A DNA stretch of 16,213 bases. Source: Perkinsus olseni. Taxonomy: Eukaryota > Perkinsozoa > Perkinsida > Perkinsidae. Below, piece by piece: positions 9,011-16,213 of the stretch. Each line of letters begins with the position of its first letter. The stretch's first letter is position 1. The DNA lies in the NCBI GenBank assembly GCA_013115135.1, contig JABANP010000816.1:1-16213 (forward strand), given 5' to 3'. The notes below the pieces were generated by a model, which was not told where the DNA came from, searched no databases, and was given only the letters and a program-made list of their open reading frames with translations. A program made the position numbers and the translations under genes.

Positions 9011-9020
9011 CTCATCTATG
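9011..9020. repeat. Target-site duplication, left (ctcatctatg)
   Basis: The ten bases ctcatctatg occur here and again at 14500-14509 in the same orientation, directly abutting the two ends of the inverted repeats. Bases on either side differ between the two sites. A 9-11 bp duplication is characteristic of Mutator-like elements. Confidence 0.93.
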
Positions 9021-9206
9021 GGAATAATCACCGACTGTCACCAAATTTCACCGATGTCACCAAAAAAATTTTTATGCAATTGCATGTAATATGGATATTG
9101 AAAGCGTCGCGCGGAGCGCGACGCTTGAAAATTTGTGGTACCATTGGTATAGAAGTTAGGGGGCGTGACGGAGCATCGAACGATCCGGGTTCGATTCTCA
9201 GTTGGT
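9021..9206 (+). repeat. MULE terminal inverted repeat, left
   Basis: This arm matches the reverse complement of about 14285-14499. The outer 19 bp match except at four positions, followed by a near-perfect run of about 65 bp. A 17-bp block (9106-9122) replaces a 36-bp block of the other arm, then another highly similar stretch reaches the B-box-like region. The outer part repeats the motif tcaccga-tgtcacc twice (9028-9042 and 9048-9061) and contains the palindrome atgcaattgcat (9074-9085). Repeated subterminal motifs are typical transposase-binding candidates; binding is inferred. Confidence 0.92.
9102..9126. repeat. GC-rich perfect hairpin inside the left inverted repeat
   Basis: Arms aagcgtcgcgc (9102-9112) and gcgcgacgctt (9116-9126) are exact reverse complements around a 3-nt loop. 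It sits in otherwise AT-rich sequence and is absent from the right arm, which has an AT-rich 36-bp segment at the same place. Confidence 0.9.
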
Positions 9207-9213
9207 ACTTTTT
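9136..9213 (+). ncRNA. tRNA-like, Pol III-type sequence in the left inverted repeat
   Basis: A D-arm/A-box-like run (ccattggtatagaag, from 9141) is followed about 35 nt later by a B-box-like gggttcgattct (9187-9198), the spacing found in tRNA genes. The ends gtacca (9138-9143) and tggtac (9203-9208) can pair like an acceptor stem, and a T5 run (9209-9213), a Pol III terminator, follows. The anticodon arm is poor, so I do not call a functional tRNA. A tRNA-derived or tRNA-mimicking block is the likely reading. The right arm keeps the boxes but not the T run. Confidence 0.4.
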
Positions 9214-10214
9214 GTTAGTATGTGGGCGACCTCAAGAATCTCGAGTAGATTTAGTAGTCTTAAGCTTGGGCGTTGATGCTACGCGGATGTTACTTCAACT
9301 ATGTTGCAGTAGACTCGCTCGATATCATATGAACAATGTTTGTTCAACTGCCGCGCTGACAAATAGTTTCTGACAAACTCAGCCGTCCGTTTCGCGATAC
9401 GTGAATGTAACGAACTGGTATCACTCAAGCCACACTCGATAAACATTGAGACATAAGTAGCGGCTCATGTGACACTGTGTCACAATGTCAATGTTGTCCG
9501 CAACTGGTCGGGCCATGATCTCAATTAACACATTCCAATCACATGGTCGTAACTAATGCTCGACGACATCTTGTCGATATTCATCCTATATCGTCCTTCG
9601 CGTGATATGCTTCGAGTTGGAACTTCCAACAGATAAACCGACTAACAATAATTTCACAGAATAAAGGACGTGAATGCAAATACCATGGAAATGGAATACA
9701 AAAGAACTGTCACTAAGCTCTGGAGAGACTTCCATGAGATCCCCCAATACAAACTGTCCTCCGGAGGCACCTCTTCATCACGCTTTCCACACTTACTGAA
9801 TTAGGAACCTCAAGGACCTGTCTCAGGGGCTTCTGACCCTAGCGCGGAGCTAGAACGACATAACAAAGGCAGGAATGTCTTACAAGAGTCGCTTCTTCCT
9901 AGAAGAATGGTCAGTGTTGAGAGAAAAAGTTATTGTGAAGAGCATAGGATAACGTTTCGATCCTTTAACGCATCTCAGGATTATAGTTTACCCACTTTGT
10001 AGCGTTACAGGCAAGTAACCAATGTTCGGTGATAATTCTCATCCAAAGATTAATCGAAATAAGGAAGTTTCGGGACTTCACTGAAGTGAAGCTTCGAAAT
10101 TTTTCCAATTTCGATTGTAATACAATATTCTATATTATTGACGCATTCAAACGTCCATGCAAATACTTTCGTCAGTGGAGTTTTACCATTGTTTTTCCAT
10201 TCGTCCAAAGAAGT
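9207..10214. other. MULE 5' non-coding region upstream of the transposase
   Basis: About 1 kb between the left inverted repeat and the first transposase exon, AT-richer than the host genes, with no convincing coding frame. Small inverted repeats are visible: gtgaca/tgtcac around 9469-9483, and cttcac/gtgaag near 10077-10092 just upstream of the gene. It probably carries the promoter and 5' UTR. No second gene such as a mudrB homologue is seen. Confidence 0.5.
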
Positions 10215-13200
10215 ATGCAAACTCGTTCTAAAACGGCAGCATCCCGCGCAGCACCTCCTGCGCCGAAAGCGAAGGTTCAGGCAAAGGCCAAAAGCCAAAT
10301 CCAAGGCTAAGGCCAAGGGGAAGGGGAAGGCGAGAGCAAAGGCCGCACCTAAGTCTTCAGCGAGCACCCGACAAGCCAGAGCCAGAGGTTCCAGAACCTC
10401 ACCATCAGCAAGTAGCGTGTCTTCCTTCATGCCGCCTCCTTCAAGCTCTGTTGTGCCTCCTACCCAGCTGAATGCGGCAAGCAGGTCAAGATCATCATCA
10501 TCAGCGGCATTACCTCTCAGCCCTGCACCATCGCCTTCAACCTCCGACCATTCAACACTCTCCCCGAACTTACTCCGGCACTTTTCCGCCGTTGCTGAGG
10601 AGGGGAGAGGGCGATACAATGCAGCTTCGAGTGACTCAGCGAGCGATGCGACTGGTCCTAAGACCCCTCCAACCAGACTGGTCCAGCACGGGGTACCTTT
10701 GCCTGTGATACCAGAGGGTCGAAGACTTCCTCTAATGAGTTCCGAGGAGATCTCCCCGACACCTCGACCCGCGACACCATCAGTCGAGTAGGCTAAACTG
10801 TTGTCATACTTCTACTATCTAGCGCATCATTCATGATTCATCTCAGATCACTTGAGGTTGCCATCCCAAGACTCTTATCTGCAACTGGGAGTGCTACAAG
10901 CGAAGAGTCGGAAAATGTTTCAGGGGAGCAGTCGAGTAGCTTTGACGTTCGTGACGAGCCATCATCGAGCAGCAAAGAGCAAGGCGCGGTAAGACTCACT
11001 CATAATCCCACGATACATTCCCCGTTCTCACCTGATCTCGGTCGCGTGGCAACTGCGCCAGCGAACCCTTAATCGTGCCATTGCATTTTTATATAGGTCC
11101 ACATCGGTCCACAGTCGCTGCCTGCGGCTGCTGCTACCGACAGAGAGGCAATAGAGGAGATACATCCCAGTGATTTTGTTTTTCTGGACATACCATGGGA
11201 AGACAGAGCAGGGGACAGGGTGAGTGTAGACTCGATGCCGTGGCATGTTGATTGATGCCTGAAATTCAGCATCCCAGTAGGCCTACCGCACCGAGCGTTA
11301 CAAGTTTGGATTCGCGTCAGGGCAACTACGGTATTATAATCAGTTATGACAATTAGCTAACGCCGTCTGTTTAATTATTCGAACAATGATGCATTGAATT
11401 ATATGATGTGAATAGTAACCACTACTTTCATCGTACAATGTCAGGGGAGCCAACCAGACAACAGCTCGCTGCATGACCCAAATTTGATTCGCAGCTCTCC
11501 AAGTTTGACTGTAAGAAGCCAGGGTAGTCGCGTGGCTGCAGATGAAGGACCAGCTGTGAGCATCCGCTTCAAAGGTTCGCCTAACGATTTTCTCGAGCTC
11601 ACTCACCAGAACATCCTCTTTTCATGGCGGGTTGCTCCTTCAGAATAACATCGAGGATGGGCTCCTTTTTCAAGAGATACCGCGTGATCCGCTCACGGCG
11701 GAAAGGCTGCTCGAGTCTGAAACTGAGCACACGACCTCCTCCGGCAGCGATCGGGTGAAGAAACCACGCGGATCTGCCATCCAATGGGGGGAACCGTTCG
11801 AGGAATTCGATGACGAAGTCAGTGCGGCCTACTGGCTGGCTACCAACGGAGGCTTCGCAAAACTGAGGTAAGATGTGTACCAATTCAATACATATCCTAG
11901 CAAACATCTTAGAATGGTGCAGGTCCCATGCTAACAAGAAGGGGCTGAAAGAGTGGTTCTATTGCCGAGATTGTGGTCATCCCGCGAGTAACAGGCGGAA
12001 AACCTCCGCAGCCAACGAGAAACCACCCGACGGTTGGACCCCGGTTCAGCTTATGCTCGCCTATGACCCCGGTTCGTTTAAAGTTTCGGCCTACTATAAC
12101 CACCAAAATCATTTTCACGAAGCAGTACAGAGGGGAATACAGGAGCCTTTCCGATATCTGATAAACCAGCAGCTTTCGAAGAGCGTTACGTCAGTACCCG
12201 TCATCCGCAAAGCGCTTGAAGACGTATGCGAAGCAGCGGGAATACCGGTGGACTTGATACCCAAGACGACTCAGGTAGAGCAATCTACGGTGTATCATAC
12301 AGCCATTTGAAGTTTCAGGAATTTATAGCACGATGCGTGTTTTATTGATACTGCGCATTTTATAGACTCAACTAATAACATAGTTATACTTGTGTTAGTG
12401 AATAGAATTGATTAGAAATAGTATGATGAAATTGTAACTTACAGTTCGCAATTGGCAAATTCCCTAAGGCTCTATTTACAATAGTAGCAAATGAGTCATT
12501 TCCCTCTGAACACTACCGTGCAGGGAGGACAGGCGTCGAATCAAATACAAGCGTAAGCGCACTGTTCCTGGTAGATGAGGCGTTTCGTCCAAACCCATAC
12601 AGACAAGCTCAACGGAGGGACCAACCGGCCTAGCTTGGCAGATATTGAGCAGATGGCCAGGAATAATTCCGGAATTCCGCCCCCAGACGCTGTAGACACA
12701 GCATTCGTGGTAAGCGTCTCACCCCTCGGCTGCAGATGCGCTGTTAGTCGAAGACAGAGTCGGGCACTTATAGCCTTCTCGTGCAGGTGCACTCGAACTT
12801 CGAGTCTGGCTTCAGAGTGGTGTTCTCGACACGCCGATTGATTGGCATGTCCCGGCAGGCGCCGATGTATTCGATAGATGCAACATATAAGTTGAATTAT
12901 CATGGCTTCCCTGTCTTAGTTCTAGGCATCTGTGACTATAGAAACCATGTTTTTCCAGTAGCACTGGCCCTCTGTGGTAACGAGCGAACCTTGGATTTCA
13001 CCCATATTCTCCAATCTCTCGATATCGGTGCCCGAAAAATTGGTCTGCCTAACCATTCCCCTCACTACGTGATGGCTGATGCAGCATCAGCCATAACGAA
13101 TGCTGTCACTACGGCTTTTCCGCGCGCGAAAAGATCCATGTGTTGGTACCATGTGAAGAAGAACATCGAAGGCACTCTCAAAACACTTAAAGTCGCAGCC

Positions 13201-14055
13201 GAAATTCAAACATCATTGCTGCGCGGGCTCGCTGTATTGCAGCTTGCCGTAACGGAAGAGTGCTTCCAATGTCTCTTCGGGCTCATGAGGCAGAAATATC
13301 AACCTCTGTGCCCGCAAGCAGTGGCTTACATAGACCAGCAATGGATTCAGCACTGTTCCACTTGGTGGGAAGGGTATGCCGAACGGTTGCCTTCAACCAA
13401 TAATGGCATCGAATCTGCCAACGGGAGGATAAAGGGCAAAGTTCTCAGAAATAAATTAAGCATCGGCGATTTCACTCAGAAAGTTCTGACTGATATCATG
13501 CCGATGTTCAGTAGGGAAATGGATAGCTCTGACGCGACCAATGCGAGGTATTACGAAGGTATTTCGGAAGTTCAAGCGACGAAGGGGGAATACGCAACCG
13601 CCGCATTATGGGAAACCGCGGCTAAGATAGTCGAATTTAGCCCCCCTTCGGACACCAGACGATACCTATTCGCCCTGTCGAGGAAGGTAGATCCTGCTTT
13701 CCTCTGTGTCGCGAATATTGTCCGATACCTGAATATGCTAAAGGGGAACAGCCAAGGCGCCAATTTTGACGAACTTACTTCATTGATGTTGAAGATGTAC
13801 GTTATCCACGTCCCTCGTGATGCCACATCTTGGCGCCAGTGCTGCTGTTCTTGTACGGCTTTTTTGAAAGCCAAAGTCTGCTACCATGTTATAGGAGTTG
13901 GTATACGGCTCCATCTGCTTGATGTTTCCGACCGTAAGCAGCTCCCCATCAACAGGCGGCCGCGGCGGAAGGGGAGGCCTCGTAAAGCTAAGCGAGCGCT
14001 TCAGCTGAACCTCAGTCTGGATGCCGCTGCGGCTGATCGAACTCAAACATTCTAA
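10215..14055 (+). CDS. MULE transposase, 9 exons (about 981 aa if one A-run indel is discounted)
   Basis: Exons: 10215-10787, 10847-10988, 11097-11219, 11445-11555, 11644-11867, 11923-12291, 12524-12552, 12603-12709, 12787-14055; all introns GT-AG, 50-232 nt. Every phase fits except one extra base in an A run near 10291 in exon 1. An in-frame ATG at 10429 would avoid it. Order: Lys/Ala-rich basic region, long Ser/Pro-rich disordered region, then a CCHH zinc finger of FLYWCH/WRKY-GCM1 type in exons 5-6 (YCRDCGH ... NHQNHFHE). The MULE DDE core is in exon 9: Asp in YSIDATYKLN (12877-12879), Asp in VMADAAS (13078-13080), CWYH motif, Glu in NNGIESANG (13411-13413). A SWIM finger (CSC ... CYH, about 13842-13895) and an AT-hook-like tail (KGRPRK) follow. 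It cuts and rejoins the element ends in the nucleus. Confidence 0.9.
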
Positions 14056-14284
14056 GGTGCAGTTTGTAGCTCTCATAATTGCGATATATTTCCTCGTATC
14101 ATTTGACTCTGCGAAGTTGTGTTTGAGAGTTTTAGGTTAGAAGAAGACTGCTCGCGGCGCGACAACTCCTTGGCAAGGAGTCCTTGCTCAACACAACCTC
14201 AGACGTTGGCAGGATTTTAGTTCTTCCCCTTGTGTATGCGTACACTAGCACGCAGACGCAAAATACCATATTCCTGGGTATACA
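14056..14284. terminator. MULE 3' non-coding region with a hairpin
   Basis: This holds the transposase 3' UTR and ends at the right inverted repeat. A perfect 8-bp hairpin with a single-base loop (actccttg g caaggagt) lies at 14165-14181. A role in transcript ending is only inferred from position; it may be a chance inverted repeat. No other gene is visible. Confidence 0.4.
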
Positions 14285-14499
14285 GTGTCGCAGGGTCAAC
14301 CCAGAATCGAACCCGGATCGTTCGATGCTCCGTCACGCCCCCTAACTTCTCTACCAATGGTACCACAAATTTTCAAGCGTTACATTATTAGTTACTCATT
14401 ATTGTTACATTCAAGCTTTCATTATCCATATTACATGCAATTGCATAAAAATTTTTTTGGTGACATCGGTGAAATTTGGTGACAGTCGGTGAACTGTCC
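14285..14499 (-). repeat. MULE terminal inverted repeat, right
   Basis: Reverse complement of the left arm, ending ...gacagtcggtgaactgtcc. It carries the same subterminal repeated motif, the palindrome atgcaattgcat (14435-14446) and the B-box-like block (on the minus strand, about 14305-14330). Between them it has a 36-bp AT-rich segment (14379-14414) made of three imperfect units starting gttac, where the left arm has the GC-rich hairpin. Confidence 0.92.
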
Positions 14500-14509
14500 C
14501 TCATCTATG
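14500..14509. repeat. Target-site duplication, right (ctcatctatg)
   Basis: Second copy of the ten bases at 9011-9020, directly next to the end of the right inverted repeat. On the minus strand it reads catagatgag and supplies an in-frame TGA to one possible reading of the adjacent minus-strand frame. Confidence 0.93.
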
Positions 14510-14789
14510 CCCGTAGAGGCTCGAGTTCTGAGCTCTCTGCCGACAGGGAAGGTAACTGGAGGCTGCGCAGCTAGGCGCATTTACAGGTTGACCAGTTGCC
14601 CCGTTACCGCCCGCTTGGCTAAGGAATAGAAGCTTGCGCTTCCGTGTGGCCTCTGGATTTTGGGTAGGGTCCATGCGCAGGACCGGGTCGTAGTTGCTGC
14701 CGTGAACAGCTGTCTTTACCAACACGTGGAGCTACTGTATTTCTCATACTCACTCGGGAATAGATGATACCAGTGCTAACGGATGGCAT
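14501..14789 (-). CDS. Possible small minus-strand gene (second copy)
   Basis: Counterpart of 69-278, with the same ATG (14787-14789) and strong donor. Here one downstream frame (14501-14725) stays open up to a TGA lying inside the target-site duplication; another ends at about 14583-14585. It differs in frame from the first copy because of run-length changes. No family is recognised, and it is uncertain whether it is coding at all. Confidence 0.25.
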
Positions 14790-16213
14790 GTTCTAAATGG
14801 TGGTACCCTGTTGAGGTCGGGTTCGTGAGCTCAGCCGCCTCAGCCCTAAGGGTATGCAGTCCCTGTTGCGTAATGTGGGTAGCGCTGCTTCTTCAGAGGC
14901 TCGTGAGACAAGATCGCTCAGATTCCAATGTTTCCCATCGCTGTTTGTTGCGTTTTTGGTCTTCACCAACGGCCGCGTATGGTTCTCACAGTAGTATTGC
15001 CAGTTCCTTTATCATAATGTTCTCAGAAGCTTTTGACGCGACTGCCATGCCCAAGTCGCACGGCTTGTCTAAAACCACAAAGGTGGGTGCAAGACCGTAG
15101 AGAAAGGTCAGGAATCACGTGTTCGCCTGTCTCAGGTCGTCGCTGGGGTGAGTGCCTGTACACTAGCAGTGGGGGCTGGCTACTATTTATATAACCGACG
15201 ACAACGAGCGCGCAAGAGTAGGTCGAGGGGGGACGATCGCGGAGGCGGGCGTAGTTATTAAATTCACTGGCGCTGTCTGAGCCTGTGCTCGGAAGGCAGA
15301 ATCGGACAGATATTTGGGGCGACAACCTGAGCTTTTGCTAAGTGACTCTGAATTTCTATGGTCGAATAACCGCTGGTCGCTTCGTCGTATTTCTATGGTT
15401 TGCATTGCTGGTGACCGTCGATCAGGTGAGGAAGAGAAGGTGGCCGCCCTGGACCTCGACAAGTTGAAGCTGATCACTGACGATCTCCTCGTCAACATGC
15501 ATGGTGTTCTTATGGAGATGGCCCAGATGACACGTGAGCACATCAGCACCCTGTCTCTGGTTCATATAGAGTATCGTTTTTTCAGAGCGTGTGAGGACCG
15601 CCTTGGCCCAGAAGGGCTTGTCGAACCAGATGACTGACGAGCAGCTCACTGAGATGATCCTCCAGCAAGGCATCCAGCAGAAATTGGAGGACACGCAGAA
15701 GCAAGTTCTCGAGAAGTAACGAAGATACTTCCTCCTGGTGACGTCGAAGTTGTCGACATTGACAGGTACGGGGTGACTACGGAAGAGGTAGAGGCTGCTC
15801 AGAAGCGCTACGAGAGCGATCAGCATATACAGGAGTTCGAGAAGGGGATGGACGCGATGTTCGCTTCGGCCACTAAGGGCAAGATGCCTATCATTCCAGG
15901 TAGTAGTCGACGGGTAGGTCTTCTCAGTGCGATTTATGGGTCTGGCTCAATTTTGCAGGGTTCAAGATGCCAAAGGCCCTCACGGTGGACTTGTGTCTGA
16001 AGATTCTCGAGGGAGTGAATACGGAGAAGCTCGCCCGATTCCGCAAGACTCTCAAGGAGTTCTGGCAGAAGCATCCTCATCCCGTGGATGTAATAGAAAG
16101 CCGAGATAGAGGAAGTCAAGTGCTGTTCCTTCAGGCTGACCAGGCTGAGCTCGGCGCGGCGCTACAGGTGGCTAACGACTCAGCCGAGGCTGCTGTTGTG
16201 GCACGATACGCCG
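14514..16213. repeat. Long direct repeat, right copy (partner 1-1713)
   Basis: Same orientation as 1-1713, similar throughout and cut by the window end. It begins four bases after the right target-site duplication, at the position that corresponds to base 1 of the window. Confidence 0.95.
15017..16213 (+). CDS. Single-pass membrane protein, second copy, partial at window end
   Basis: Copy of the gene at 506-1783 with the same splice sites (for example exon 1 15017-15082, exon 2 15136-15217, exon 3 from 15300). It is truncated by the window inside exon 8. The transmembrane helix and basic stretch are unchanged. Exon differences are few, several of them silent; clear amino-acid changes include His to Tyr and Pro to Ser in exon 3, and Ala to Thr and Glu to Gln in exon 6. 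Length differences fall in introns. I saw no frame break, so both copies could be functional. Confidence 0.72.

Larger units (their letters stand above)
9021..14499. mobile_element. Complete Mutator-like (MULE) DNA transposon, 5.48 kb
   Basis: The element has long terminal inverted repeats starting with gga (9021-about 9206 and about 14285-14499), a 10-bp target-site duplication outside them, and one transposase gene on the plus strand (10215-14055). Every part expected of an autonomous MULE is present, with one possible frameshift near 10291. It inserted between the coiled-coil gene and the second copy of the membrane-protein locus. The near-perfect target duplication and well-preserved ends suggest a fairly recent insertion. 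No captured host gene fragment was recognised inside. Confidence 0.93.

Noticed and set aside
9136..9213. A genuine functional tRNA gene
   Set aside because: The D and anticodon arms do not fold convincingly, the loop lacks the usual T33, and the candidate anticodon would be unusual. I therefore report only a tRNA-like block.
9002..9373. A 123-residue plus-strand frame crossing the left MULE end
   Set aside because: It spans the target duplication, inverted repeat and hairpin, has no transposase-like composition and starts outside the element.
10050..10619. A 189-residue minus-strand frame opposite the first transposase exon
   Set aside because: It is the mirror of a Lys/Ala/Ser/Pro-rich exon; low-complexity GC-biased coding sequence commonly leaves the opposite strand open.
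9021..14499. Retrotransposon or host-gene capture (Pack-MULE) inside the element
   Set aside because: No reverse transcriptase, integrase or LTR is seen. All coding exons belong to one transposase gene; I recognised no host-gene fragment.
1..16213. A perfect terminal repeat implying a circular molecule
   Set aside because: The two end copies differ by a few percent substitutions and indels, so they are not a simple circular overlap.
1..16213. Spliced-leader or rRNA genes
   Set aside because: I looked for dinoflagellate/perkinsid-type spliced-leader sequence and rRNA-like conserved blocks and saw none by eye.

Overview
The window is nuclear DNA of a gene-dense eukaryote with many very short GT-AG introns. 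In my gene models these run 30-82 nt in the host genes and 50-232 nt in a transposon. A protist, perhaps an alveolate such as Perkinsus, is my best guess from gene style only; nothing here proves it. No rRNA, CRISPR array or bacterial-type operon is visible.

Layout. (1) 1-1783: a divergent promoter region and a plus-strand eight-exon gene for a single-pass membrane protein of unknown function. (2) 2165-8861: a block of minus-strand genes, a coiled-coil gene, an unknown gene (here 'gene X') and a phytanoyl-CoA dioxygenase-like (PhyH) gene. It has been enlarged by a direct tandem duplication of about 2.85 kb (2661-5517 and 5518-8358). One breakpoint lies inside PhyH exon 4 and the other inside exon 3 of the coiled-coil gene, so one full-length locus of each gene remains at the outer edges. 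The central junction joins a 5' PhyH fragment to a 3' coiled-coil fragment, out of frame. (3) 9021-14499: a complete Mutator-like (MULE) DNA transposon with a 10-bp target-site duplication, long terminal inverted repeats and a nine-exon transposase gene. Its parts include a CCHH zinc finger, a DDE catalytic core, a SWIM zinc finger and a basic tail. (4) 14514-16213: a second, slightly diverged copy of window bases 1-1713, cut by the window end inside the last exon.

The host genes look like ordinary single-copy cellular genes caught in duplications, not a cooperating operon. The MULE is the one self-contained system: transposase plus the ends it should act on. Its inverted repeats carry a tRNA-like (Pol III B-box) block, a repeated subterminal motif, a 12-bp palindrome and a segment that differs between the two ends (a GC-rich hairpin at one, an AT-rich triple repeat at the other).

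Several apparent frameshifts fall in short homopolymer or dinucleotide runs. In the right 1.78 kb of the tandem duplication the two copies differ only by such indels, with no substitution that I found. Sequencing or assembly error is therefore a serious alternative to gene decay. All exon models come from reading frames, splice signals and phase bookkeeping by eye; no alignment or transcript was available.
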